Assembly (NCBI GenBank): GCA_946415755.1
Contig: CAMKTS010000027.1
Location: forward strand, 1 to 41,049
Direction of reading: 5' to 3'
Origin: an uncultured Prevotella sp.
GTDB lineage: Bacteria > Bacteroidota > Bacteroidia > Bacteroidales > Bacteroidaceae
Length of the DNA stretch: 41,049 nucleotides
The stretch's first letter is position 1, and each line of letters begins with the position of its first letter. The position numbers and the translations under genes were made by a program. The notes under the pieces were generated by a model. The model was given only the letters and a program-made list of their open reading frames with translations. It was not told where the DNA came from and made no database searches. Positions 33,601 through 40,919 of this stretch are shown here, piece after piece.

Positions 33601-35608
33601 AGCCGCCACCACTCCCGACAAATCCCAAGCCGCCACCACTCCCGACAAATCCCAAGCCGCCACCACTCCCGATGGGTCACCATCGGGCCTCCGCAACATA
33701 GCCGCCACGGAGTACCTCCGCGTCAATCCCCACCGCCTGAACCTCGGTGCCATCGGCCTGAGCCTGAAAGATGCCAACGGCAATGCCGTTCCCCTCAAGG
33801 GTCTCACCGACATCCGCCAGCAGCTCCAGCTCTGGAACGGCCAGATTGACTCCCACTTCGCGGTCGACGGTTCCCCCGTCGACATCACCACCGTCTGCCT
33901 TCCCAACCGTGATGCCGTAGCCTACCACATCGCCACCCCCCTGCTGGCCAAGGGACAGGCCGCCGTAACCATCCGACTGCCCTATCCCACCGGCAAGCAC
34001 GCCGACGATGCCAGCGACTGGAACCAGCCCGATCGCCACACCTCGCGCATCGTATCGCAACAAGCCAACAGTGCCGTCATCGAGCACCGCCTCGATGCCA
34101 CCACCTATTATATTCATATCCGATGGGAAGGCGAAGCCCAGTTGTCCAAGACCGCCCCTCACACCTTCCTTCTATCCACCAATGCCGACATCCTCGCCTT
34201 CGAGGCCGAGTATCGTGCCCCCACCCCCATCGCCCAAGCAGCCACCACTCCCATCGCCCAAGCAGCCACCACTCCCGATGGGTCACCATCGGGCCTTCCC
34301 TTCCTCTTCCCCACCTCCCAGAAGGCGGCCCAGAAGTTCTGGCACAAGTTCTGGACGGAGAGTGCCTTTGTCGATTTCGGCCGCTGCACCGACCCGCGAG
34401 CCAGGGAGCTGGAGCGCCGCGTGGTGCTCTCGCAGTACCTCACCCGCATCAACTGCGCCAACAACATGCCGCCACAGGAGACGGGCCTGACGTATAACTC
34501 CTGGTTCGGCCGTCCGCACCTGGAGATGACGTGGTGGCATGCCGTCGACTTCGCCCTGTGGAACCAGCCCAAAGTCGTGCAGCAGATGCTCGAATGGTAT
34601 GACAACACTGCAGCTCCCGTAGCCAAGGATATCGCCAAGCGGCAGGGCTTCAAAGGCCTGCGCTGGATGAAGATGACCGACCCCTGGGCGGGCGAGGCTC
34701 CCTCCAACACGGGCAGTTTCCTCATCTGGCAGCAGCCCCACTACATCTATCTCGCCGAGGAGATGTACCGTGCCCATCCCACCGCAGAGACGCTGAAGAA
34801 ATATGCCGACCATGTGGAAGCCACGGCAGCATTCATGGCCGACTTCGTGAGCTACGACAAGAAGACGGGCAGATACTACCTGCAAGGAGCCACCGCCATG
34901 CAAGAGTCGATGTCGAAGGACTTTTCGTATAACCACCCCTTCGAGCTGGCCTACTGGCACTACGGTCTCCGCATTGCCAACCAGTGGCGCGAGCGCATGG
35001 GCAAGCCCCGCCATGCGGAATGGGATCAGATCACGGACAAGATGTCACCCCTGCCCCTGACCAAGGACGGGGTCATCACCGCCGGACTGCCTAAGGGCAA
35101 GACCACCGGCCTGAAGAGCTTCGACCCCTTCGATGCCGTGGCCGCCGGAGCGGCTCCCGTACTGGCTACAGAGACCTTCACCGACAAGTGCCGCAACGAC
35201 CACCCCTCCTGTCTCGGTACCTTCGGTCTGCTGCCCGCCTGTCCGGTAAACAGCGACAGCGTCGCTGTCAACCGTACCCTCGACTGGGTGATGCAGAACT
35301 GGAACTTCCAGACCACCTGGGGCTGGGACTACGGCATGATAGCGATGGCCGCCGCCCGCATCAACCGTCCTGACATTGCCCTGGATGCCCTGCTCATCGA
35401 CACACAGAAGAACACCTACCTCAAGAACGGCCATAACTTCCAGACCGCCGACCGCCTGCGCCTCTACCTGCCGGGCAATGGTGCCCTGCTCACGGCCGTT
35501 GCCATGATGTGTGCCGGCTGGGATGGCAGCCAGGTACTCTACAACCCCGGCTTCCCCAAGGACGGCCGCTGGGATGTCCGCTGGGAGGGCCTGAAGCGCA
35601 TGCAGTAA
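30629..35608 (+). CDS. Three-enzyme fusion: GH28 polygalacturonase, GH105 and GH65-like module
   Basis: The 1659-aa secreted protein starts with a signal peptide (cut after LSASA). Residues about 35-470 are GH28, a beta-helix with the usual acids in GDGCDPESCD, TGDDCIAIKSG, the His of GHGGVVIGSE and RIKTN. Residues about 500-890 are GH105 (VWLDGIFMGLPFR, HCWGRAQGWYTMAL, ESTCSAMFTYALLKAY). Residues about 893-1659 look like a GH65-like (alpha/alpha)6 family: VGNGHFCTTVDVTGMQTY, SWFGRPHLEMTWWHAVDFALW, GFKGLRWMKMTDPW, LIWQQPHYIYLAEEMYR. GH28 and GH105 act in series on galacturonan chains and unsaturated ends; the third activity is unknown. A terminator-like hairpin lies at the second junction, and two AATTP-rich inserts lie within the third module. 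An in-frame ATG upstream (30560) lacks a signal peptide and precedes the promoter. Confidence 0.85.
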   Translation: MKRVLQTLLVLLVALSASAKSWDEQAYKQIEQSIRVPQFADKVFDITKYGAKPGNPAAKNQKAIQKAIDQCSKNGGGRVVVPAGQKFLTAAIQLKSGVNLEIQEGAVLEFAFEPELYPIVPTRWEGLDCWNLSPLIYAYQAKDIAITGKGTIDGGGSNETWWPWCGSKKFGMKEGGIAQNMGARARLLKQAEDGVPMDERRFGPTDGLRPQMVNFNQCEGILIEDVTLLRSPFWVIHPLLSKDVTVRGVHVNNDGPNGDGCDPESCDRVLIENCYFNTGDDCIAIKSGRNNDGREGGQGKFAGTPSKNIIIRGCKMQNGHGGVVIGSEISGGCQNVYAENCEMDSPSLDRVLRIKTNSCRGGIIENINMRNITVGQCGEAVLKVNTDYEPREVCCRGFYPIVRDVLMEKVTCQKSKYGVMIVGYQDPKLAYTVNNITVRNCQFNGVHSDPIHQVGLAQDITYENLFINGSLVLQNPPYKNYSEWLTYSEMKRVPESYMLDFATKPKWSYVMGIELEGMLDTYLRYGGEDILNYCKMYTDKMIDQQGNITGYNILDYNLDNIRTGHFVTRMYQNWPEEKNLLAMKLMMKQLQDQPRTIADKVYWHKAIYAYQVWLDGIFMGLPFRCLTAPITANGAKPAKTAKQKATAQKEIQAIYDDAVNQLKITYERTLDPKTGLNRHAYDETRKTFWADKQTGLSQHCWGRAQGWYTMALIEVLDALPDDYARKQEVIELLVKDFDAILKWQDKKSGVWYQVMDSPKREGNYLESTCSAMFTYALLKAYRKGYVGEKYRDAGIKAYKGMIKHFIKVNADKTISLTNCCSVAGLGPAATPEVEAALKKVNPKGTVKENKRRDGGFAYYLSEPVRDNDAKGVGPFIWASLEMEMLGYTTENITASIDREAVLFRNNPIITEADPLASLTVGNGHFCTTVDVTGMQTYVDDYKQGIPLCAMSDWGWHSFPNTQGLKPADSEKAFDLGHGHPEIYAVEFKKPKAATTPDKSQAATTPDKSQAATTPDGSPSGLRNIAATEYLRVNPHRLNLGAIGLSLKDANGNAVPLKGLTDIRQQLQLWNGQIDSHFAVDGSPVDITTVCLPNRDAVAYHIATPLLAKGQAAVTIRLPYPTGKHADDASDWNQPDRHTSRIVSQQANSAVIEHRLDATTYYIHIRWEGEAQLSKTAPHTFLLSTNADILAFEAEYRAPTPIAQAATTPIAQAATTPDGSPSGLPFLFPTSQKAAQKFWHKFWTESAFVDFGRCTDPRARELERRVVLSQYLTRINCANNMPPQETGLTYNSWFGRPHLEMTWWHAVDFALWNQPKVVQQMLEWYDNTAAPVAKDIAKRQGFKGLRWMKMTDPWAGEAPSNTGSFLIWQQPHYIYLAEEMYRAHPTAETLKKYADHVEATAAFMADFVSYDKKTGRYYLQGATAMQESMSKDFSYNHPFELAYWHYGLRIANQWRERMGKPRHAEWDQITDKMSPLPLTKDGVITAGLPKGKTTGLKSFDPFDAVAAGAAPVLATETFTDKCRNDHPSCLGTFGLLPACPVNSDSVAVNRTLDWVMQNWNFQTTWGWDYGMIAMAAARINRPDIALDALLIDTQKNTYLKNGHNFQTADRLRLYLPGNGALLTAVAMMCAGWDGSQVLYNPGFPKDGRWDVRWEGLKRMQ
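33304..33337 (+). terminator. Terminator-like hairpin inside the fusion gene, at the GH105/GH65-like junction
   Basis: A perfect 10-bp stem (AACAGCCTCG, 33304-33313; CGAGGCTGTT, 33322-33331) with an 8-nt loop is followed by CTTTTT. It is translated as part of the open frame (about residues 892-903). It looks like an intrinsic terminator that once ended a GH28-GH105 gene; a chance palindrome in coding sequence is the alternative. Confidence 0.5.
33602..33691. repeat. In-frame 27-bp repeat ending in a 20-nt palindrome (copy 1)
   Basis: Two perfect 27-nt units (33602-33628, 33629-33655) and a third, altered one encode AATTPDKSQ repeats ending in AATTPDGSPSGL. The third ends with a palindrome at 33668-33687 (CCCGATGG-GTCA-CCATCGGG). 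A copy of the same ending is found 606 bp downstream. Confidence 0.85.
34238..34297. repeat. In-frame 24-bp repeat ending in the same 20-nt palindrome (copy 2)
   Basis: A 24-nt unit (GCAGCCACCACTCCCATCGC...) encodes AATTPIAQ and is followed by a second unit ending in AATTPDGSPSGL, with the palindrome at 34274-34293 identical to copy 1. Both copies interrupt the same GH65-like module without breaking the frame. Confidence 0.85.
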
Positions 35609-35667
35609 GCGTAAACGTTTTCAATAGAATTAACACGCGAAAGGCTGCCCGTCACGTCCAAAATAGC

Positions 35668-35675
35668 TACCTTTG
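35668..35675 (+). promoter_or_regulatory. -7 element (TACCTTTG) of the pectate lyase gene
   Basis: TACCTTTG lies 32 bp before the chosen ATG; no clear TTTG is found at -33. It implies separate transcription from the fusion gene. Confidence 0.55.
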
Positions 35676-35707
35676 CAGGCAGAATGAGTAAAACTAAAAC
35701 CATTTTT

Positions 35708-38044
35708 ATGATGAAGAGATTCCTATTTTGCGTAGCCACCGCCGTCCTGTCGCTGTGTGCGATGGCACAACAGCAGGCACCGGCCTTCCCTGGTGCCGAG
35801 GGTCACGGCCGCTACGTTACCGGTGGACGCGGCAAGACCGTTGTCCACGTCACCAACCTCAACGACAAGGGCACGGGTTCGTTCCGCGATGCTGTTAGCA
35901 AAGCCAACCGCATCATTGTCTTCGACGTAGGCGGTGTCATCCCTCTGGCCTCCGGCATCTCCTTCAAGGACAACATCACCGTTCTCGGACAGACAGCCCC
36001 CTACCCCGGCATTACCCTGCGCTACTACACCGTACAGCCCGGCAACAACAACATCATCCGCTTCATCCGCTTCCGTCGCGGACAGGAGAAGGATATCGAC
36101 GATGGTGCCGATGCCTGCTGGCAGCGCAACAAGACAGGTATCATCTTCGACCACTGCTCCTTCTCGTGGAGCATTGACGAGGTGGCATCCTTCTACGACA
36201 ACAACAACTTCACCATGCAGTGGTGTACCATCGGCGAGAGTCTGGTGAATGCCGGTCACGGCAAGGGTGCCCACGGCTACGGCGGCATCTGGGGCGGCAA
36301 GCTGGCCTCCTTCCACCATAATATGATTCTGCACGTGGCCAACCGCTCACCGCGCTTCAACGGTGCCCGCTACAACTGGACGGGCTACACCAGCAACCAG
36401 CTGTACAGCGAGTACCAGTGGCAGAATGCCGTACAAGCCGAGAACGTTGACTTCCGCAACTGCGTCATCTACAATGCCAACGGCTGCTACGGAGGCCCCG
36501 GCGGCGGACAGATCAATATGGTGGGCAACTACTACAAGAGCGGTCCTGCTGCCACTATCGACCGACTGACCACCGTCAGCATCGGTAACAGCGGCAATGC
36601 CAGCGACCATTCGGAATACTGGACAATGACCAGCCGCTACTATCTGGAGGGCAACCTGATTGACGGTGCTGCCGCCGAATGGGGTAAGATGCGCTACGAC
36701 AGCGACGTGCCCACCTATAACGGGCAACGCTACACGAACGACCCTAACCACTACTATGGTGCCGACCTCACCTACACCAAGGTGAATGGTACCGACTGTC
36801 TGCCCATTAAGCTCGACAGCCCTGCACCAGTCGGCGAAGTCACAACGCACACCGCAGCGATGGCCTTCGAGAAGATTCAGCTCTACGGCGGAGCCTCCCT
36901 CCACCGCGACGAGGTCGATGCCCGCTATATGACCGAGGCCAAGAACAAGACCGCAACCTACACCGGCTCCGTCACCAAGAAGAAGGGACTCATCGATGTC
37001 GTAGCCGACTGTAACGGCTATACCGAGGCCAACTTCCCCACCGGTGAGCGCAGCGCATCTGAATACACCGTCAAGGACGGTATTCCCGACACCTGGGCCA
37101 AGGCCAACGGTCTCGACCCCACGAAGAACAATGCCAGCGGCTACGACCTCGACCCGCTGGGCTACTATACCAACATTGAGGTTTACGCCAACTCTCTGGT
37201 GCAGGACATCATGCTCGCTGAGAACAAGGATGCCGAGAGCACCTTCAAGGAATACTATCCCAAATACGTGAAGGAAGACGGCACCGTGGTCAAGGCCATC
37301 AACGACCCCAACGTTCCCTCGCCGGGCACCATCGCATGGGTCTACGACGGCGGCACCATTGAGCAGACACCCGTCATCACCGACCTGGACGGCGACTTCA
37401 CCACCAGCGTCACGGCAGGTTCCAACCTGAAGATCTCGCCCACGCCGACCTTCACCATCAATACGACCAACATCACCATGACCTCCTTCACCTTCAATGC
37501 CAAGGAGACGGAGGCTGCTGACGACAATGCCGTGCGCTTCAGCATCACGCCGCCAGCCGGAAAGGCCTTCACGCCTACCAACGTTGCCTTCAAGACCACC
37601 CACAAGTACAGCCGCGTTGGCGGTCACTTCTCGGCCTACTGGCAAAACAGCGACGGCAGCATCATCCCCGTCATTGGCGACACGCAGGCCGAATACTACA
37701 GCAACAGCGCAGGATCACGCTATAACAGCGTGGATGTCAACCTCGACGCACCTGCCTCCGACGGCACCTGCTCGCTGGTCATCAACCTCTACAACACCAC
37801 CTACCACATGGGCCTTGGCGACATCGTCGTCAGCGGACTCCTCAGCAATGCCGTAGAGGTGCTGAAGGGTGATGTCAACGGCGACGGCACCGTCGACGTG
37901 GCCGACGTGGTGGCCATCGTGAACTATATCCTCGAGAAGCCCTCGGAGAACTTCAACAAGCAGGTTGCCGATGTCAACGGCGACGGCAATATCGATGTCG
38001 GCGATGTCGTTTCGGTAGTCAACATCATCCTCACGAGCAACTGA
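35708..38044 (+). CDS. PL1 family pectate lyase with dockerin-like tail
   Basis: The 778-aa protein has a signal peptide (MMKRFLFCVATAVLSLCAMAQ). The catalytic right-handed beta-helix (about 22-440) shows FPGAEGHGRYVTGGRGKTVVHVTNL, GSFRDAV, IVFDVGGVI, the Ca-binding-type FDHCSFSWSIDE and ANRSPRFNG (conserved Arg). Pectate lyases of this kind cut homogalacturonan by Ca-dependent beta-elimination. A second beta-rich domain (about 555-710, FTFNAKETEAADD... SLVINLYNTTYHMGLGDIVVSG) may bind carbohydrate. The last 60 residues hold two dockerin-like loops (DVNGDGTVDVADVV, DVNGDGNIDVGDVV), almost the same as in the PL4 enzyme. A start at 35684 is possible, but 35708 gives the better signal peptide. 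It follows the fusion gene by about 100 nt with its own promoter. Confidence 0.86.
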   Translation: MMKRFLFCVATAVLSLCAMAQQQAPAFPGAEGHGRYVTGGRGKTVVHVTNLNDKGTGSFRDAVSKANRIIVFDVGGVIPLASGISFKDNITVLGQTAPYPGITLRYYTVQPGNNNIIRFIRFRRGQEKDIDDGADACWQRNKTGIIFDHCSFSWSIDEVASFYDNNNFTMQWCTIGESLVNAGHGKGAHGYGGIWGGKLASFHHNMILHVANRSPRFNGARYNWTGYTSNQLYSEYQWQNAVQAENVDFRNCVIYNANGCYGGPGGGQINMVGNYYKSGPAATIDRLTTVSIGNSGNASDHSEYWTMTSRYYLEGNLIDGAAAEWGKMRYDSDVPTYNGQRYTNDPNHYYGADLTYTKVNGTDCLPIKLDSPAPVGEVTTHTAAMAFEKIQLYGGASLHRDEVDARYMTEAKNKTATYTGSVTKKKGLIDVVADCNGYTEANFPTGERSASEYTVKDGIPDTWAKANGLDPTKNNASGYDLDPLGYYTNIEVYANSLVQDIMLAENKDAESTFKEYYPKYVKEDGTVVKAINDPNVPSPGTIAWVYDGGTIEQTPVITDLDGDFTTSVTAGSNLKISPTPTFTINTTNITMTSFTFNAKETEAADDNAVRFSITPPAGKAFTPTNVAFKTTHKYSRVGGHFSAYWQNSDGSIIPVIGDTQAEYYSNSAGSRYNSVDVNLDAPASDGTCSLVINLYNTTYHMGLGDIVVSGLLSNAVEVLKGDVNGDGTVDVADVVAIVNYILEKPSENFNKQVADVNGDGNIDVGDVVSVVNIILTSN

Positions 38045-38136
38045 TTGGCCGCTGTGCCAGACAGATATCCACAGATGCCTAGTGACTTTCTCTCACCTGG
38101 CATCTTTTCGTTGATGCCCATTCCCAACACATTTTT

Positions 38137-38241
38137 GTAAAGCATAGCTTTGCCAGCGTAAAGCATAGCTTTGCCAGCGTAAAGCATCGCTTTGCAATCG
38201 TAAAGCATAGCTTTGTCAGCGTAAAGCATAGCTTTGCTGAC
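38137..38241. repeat. 21-bp tandem repeat, five units
   Basis: Units begin at 38137, 38158, 38179, 38200 and 38221, exactly 21 bp apart, with consensus GTAAAGCATAGCTTTGCCAGC; units 1 and 2 are identical. Each has a small palindrome (AAAGC-ATA-GCTTT; unit 3 has ATC). It is in the convergent gap after the pectate lyase, next to a large hairpin. Confidence 0.9.
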
Positions 38242-38246
38242 ATAAA

Positions 38247-38307
38247 ACCACCTCCCGTCCTTCAACCCCTTTACACAAAGGTATTCCGAAGGATGACGGG
38301 AGGTGGT
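38247..38307. terminator. Large hairpin between convergent genes, likely bidirectional terminator
   Basis: ACCACCTCCCGTC (38247-38259) pairs perfectly with GACGGGAGGTGGT (38295-38307). The stem continues with CTTC/GAAG after a 2-nt bulge. It lies between the pectate lyase and the MKKTY peptide gene. No long T run follows on either side, so it may block both transcripts mainly by structure. Confidence 0.55.
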
Positions 38308-38326
38308 GAGGTGATGGTGAGAATTA

Positions 38327-38503
38327 TCAGAACAATGTCACGCCAGGCAGAGCAGGCAGTCCGAGCATGTCTTGAAGCATGTCGGGTGCATCGGCCTGAC
38401 CAGGATCTACGGGATTGTTGTTAAGATTAATCGAGGCGGCCAGTATCTGCTGCACGGCAATCTCTACTATTTCTATCTCAGGAATAATATATGTCTTTTT
38501 CAT
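38327..38503 (-). CDS. 58-residue MKKTY...PE-type small protein
   Basis: The start at 38503 gives a short protein beginning MKKTYIIPEIEIVEIAVQQ, then ILAAS, an Asn-rich piece and a Pro/Gly/Asp-rich tail ending in VTLF. Bacteroidales genomes carry many short proteins that start MKKxYxxPE and reach a small-residue motif at about residue 25; they have no known function. The AAS after the helix could be a cleavage point, which would make the N-terminus a leader, but this is inference. It sits between the PL1 hairpin and the Big2 protein. Confidence 0.65.
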   Translation of the reverse strand: MKKTYIIPEIEIVEIAVQQILAASINLNNNPVDPGQADAPDMLQDMLGLPALPGVTLF

Positions 38504-38653
38504 TGTTATCTTGTTTTTGAACACGAATTACCATTAATTACTCACGAATTGATCATGAATTATATTCTCGTTCCTCGTTCTGGCGGATATGTTATCCGCC
38601 ATCACCGAGTATAAGCATTTGCAATGCGCTTTATTTCATGACAACTTTGAGTC

Positions 38654-40430
38654 TCACTTAATCACGACCTTACGACCGTTCACGATGTACAGGCCCTTAG
38701 TAGGCTGGCTGACGCGCTGTCCGGCCAGATTGTAGAAGTTGCCGTTCATCTGCTGGCCGTTCTCAATGGCCTTGATGGCGGTTGTCTCACCGAAGTTGAT
38801 GCTCAGGTCGCGGGCTTCGCTGACAACCTTCAGGTATGCCTTACCCTCAGCCAGCGAACCGGCATTTGCCCTGTGGAACACGCCGTCGGAAAGCACATAC
38901 TCAGTACCGTCGCCCGTAAGGTCAGCAGGTCCGGCCTTCAGCAGATTGGTGGCAGGAGCACTTGCCGATGCTGCTACGGGAACAGAGAACGTGCCTTTGC
39001 CAATCAGTACCAGCGGAGTAGCTACAGGAACAGTAGTCACCTCTTCCAGTGTCACCGACGAAGCAGATGTTGACGTAGCCACATAGGCCTTCAGTCCGTC
39101 TACGGCAGAGAAGTCCAAAGCCTGACCTGTCACGTAGGTGGTATATTCCTTGGCAGTGGTGATGACAGGCTTGTCATATATCTTAATAGTCTTTACAGCG
39201 TTGCCCTTGATTAGTTCAAAGCCAATCATGCCGTCTTCATCAGCCAGATAGATGGCGCGGCCAATTCCCTCGTTAAGAGCGGTCTTCTCAATACCATCAT
39301 CATCAGACTTAGTATAGAAGCCATCACCCGTGTATATGAATTCCACTATTTGCCCCTTTGCAATACCGCCGATGGCAGCACAACGGCCAGCACCTGTAGC
39401 CAGGAAGAGACCTTCGCCATCGACAATTGACCACCCCTTGTTGCTTGAAACGGCAGCCTGTACAGCTAACAACTCAAGTCCTTCATTGGTGCAGAAGAAC
39501 ACATTGTTAGTTTTGCTGTTGGCATCGTTCCATATTGCACCTGCCGTCTCTCCCTGTAAATTCAGCGTCACATCGCCCATTTTTGTGAAGTCATAGGTCT
39601 TGACGACGTCGTATGTCGACAGATCGACATCTGCCACAGTCACGACACAGGCATCCGACACCGTAGCATCGCTAATTTCCGACTTCCAACTATTGGTGAT
39701 AGTGGCAGTGCCAGCCGCAACAGCTGTCACCGTTCCGTCTGCAGCGACAGTGGCTACAGCCTCGTCGCTGCTCTTCCACGTTGTTGCTGTAGCAGGATCG
39801 ATAGTGACACCCAATTTAAAGGTTGCACCAGGTATCAGTGCCAACGTGTTTGGTGTCACAGTAATGGTGGGTATTGACTCTACACCGTAGGGTTCAATGA
39901 CAATTTTGGAAATCAAAGCAGACTTAGACATCTGAATATCCAAACGAGTGGTCTTATCATCAGTCTTAATCGTATAAGCGGTACCTGAACCAACTTTGTC
40001 CCCAGCCTTTATTTCACCTTCAACATTGGCTGATACAAATGTGACAGTTCCTGCTAGTACGGTAATCGTTACTTTATCGCCATTCTTCAAGCCAAGAATA
40101 GAGAAATAGTGGGCATAATCCCAAGAGAACATACCGCAGTTCTTGTCTTTCTTATTGTTCTTGTTTCTCATGGTAAATTTACCACGGTCAGCTACGTATT
40201 CGTAGGCGAAGCGATTATTCCAGGAAAACCCTTTATCAGCATAGTCGCCTAAATAGTGCATAGCTGCATCATTAACGGTAAATCCGGCATCACCGCCATC
40301 GTTCACAGCCCAAGGTCCACCCTTACCTAAAGCCATGCATAACTCTTGGAAATCGTAGGTCTCTGCAGCCCACAAGTTACCCCCCCCCAATCATAAGGAG
40401 AAGTGTCAGTAAAGTAAATACTTTTTTCAT
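38654..40430 (-). pseudogene. Secreted Big2-domain protein, frameshifted at a nine-base G tract
   Basis: From an ATG at 40430 the frame reads a good signal peptide (MKKVFTLLTLLLMI) and enters a run of nine G (minus strand, 40380-40388), then meets TAA. With eight G the frame would continue GGGNLWAAETYDFQ and stay open to 38654, about 590 residues. The mature part has an N-terminal beta-rich domain (TYDFQELCMAL...), a Big2 Ig-like domain (about 190-265: VTPNTLALIPGATFKLGV, WKSSDEAVATVAADGTVTAVAAGTATIT), a further beta-rich domain, and a C-terminal tail NLAGQRVSQPTKGLYIVNG resembling type IX secretion tails. Thus it is either phase-variable, a broken gene or a homopolymer error. Without the signal peptide the remaining frame could only start from a TTG at 40390. 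Function unknown; probably a cell-surface or secreted protein. Confidence 0.75.
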
Positions 40431-40507
40431 TTTTATTGGTTTTATTGATTAGATAATGTTTAGTAGTTGTCTTGTTGGTCATAGCCCTCTCAGGCAATAA
40501 TTGACTG

Positions 40508-40539
40508 CAAAGGTAACAATAATTTTTAAGACAGCCAAA
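40508..40539 (-). promoter_or_regulatory. Promoter of the Big2 protein gene
   Basis: On the minus strand TTTG (complement of 40536-40539) and TACCTTTG (complement of 40508-40515) are 20 bp apart, a good Bacteroidetes match, 77 bp upstream of the ATG at 40430. Confidence 0.75.
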
Positions 40540-40919
40540 CTTTCAGGAGAAAAAACTTCGCAACCAACTTCAACCAAATGATTTTGGCATTGCACTTGCT
40601 TCGCACCGAAGCATCTGTTTTCCCGGTTTTTCATTCATTCTGGTTGTATCCCGAAGGGATGATGGTGTGGCTGTAGGCTTTTATCTGGGTGCTTGCACAC
40701 AAGGAAAAGCATGCAGACACGGCATCAGAGACGCAGTCTCATACCAGAACGAATGGGTTTTATACTGTTTTGGTGATATGGTCACTCCGCTCAAAATCTC
40801 ACATAATCATTTTGATTAATTTTGAGGTTAATTTTGTACAATTTCTGCCCCGTGAGGGGCACTCCATCTCCCCAGATTCTTATTCATGATAAATTTGAGG
40901 GCAGTGTTGAACTAAGGCC
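40540..40919. other. Intergenic region without a recognised gene
   Basis: About 380 bp of AT-rich sequence with no convincing coding frame. It contains small palindromes, including GAGAC-GCA-GTCTC near 40727-40740 and a stable hairpin TGCCCC-GTGA-GGGGCA at about 40846-40861. The latter lies downstream of the toxin gene on its strand and could be its 3' structure. I recognise no tRNA, riboswitch or known RNA. Confidence 0.4.

Noticed and set aside
38137..38241. CRISPR-like array
   Set aside because: The period is 21 bp with no variable spacers and no cas genes, so it is a plain tandem repeat.
38654..40390. Simple CDS starting from TTG at 40390
   Set aside because: That start would lose the signal peptide, although a complete one lies just upstream in another frame, separated only by the G tract.
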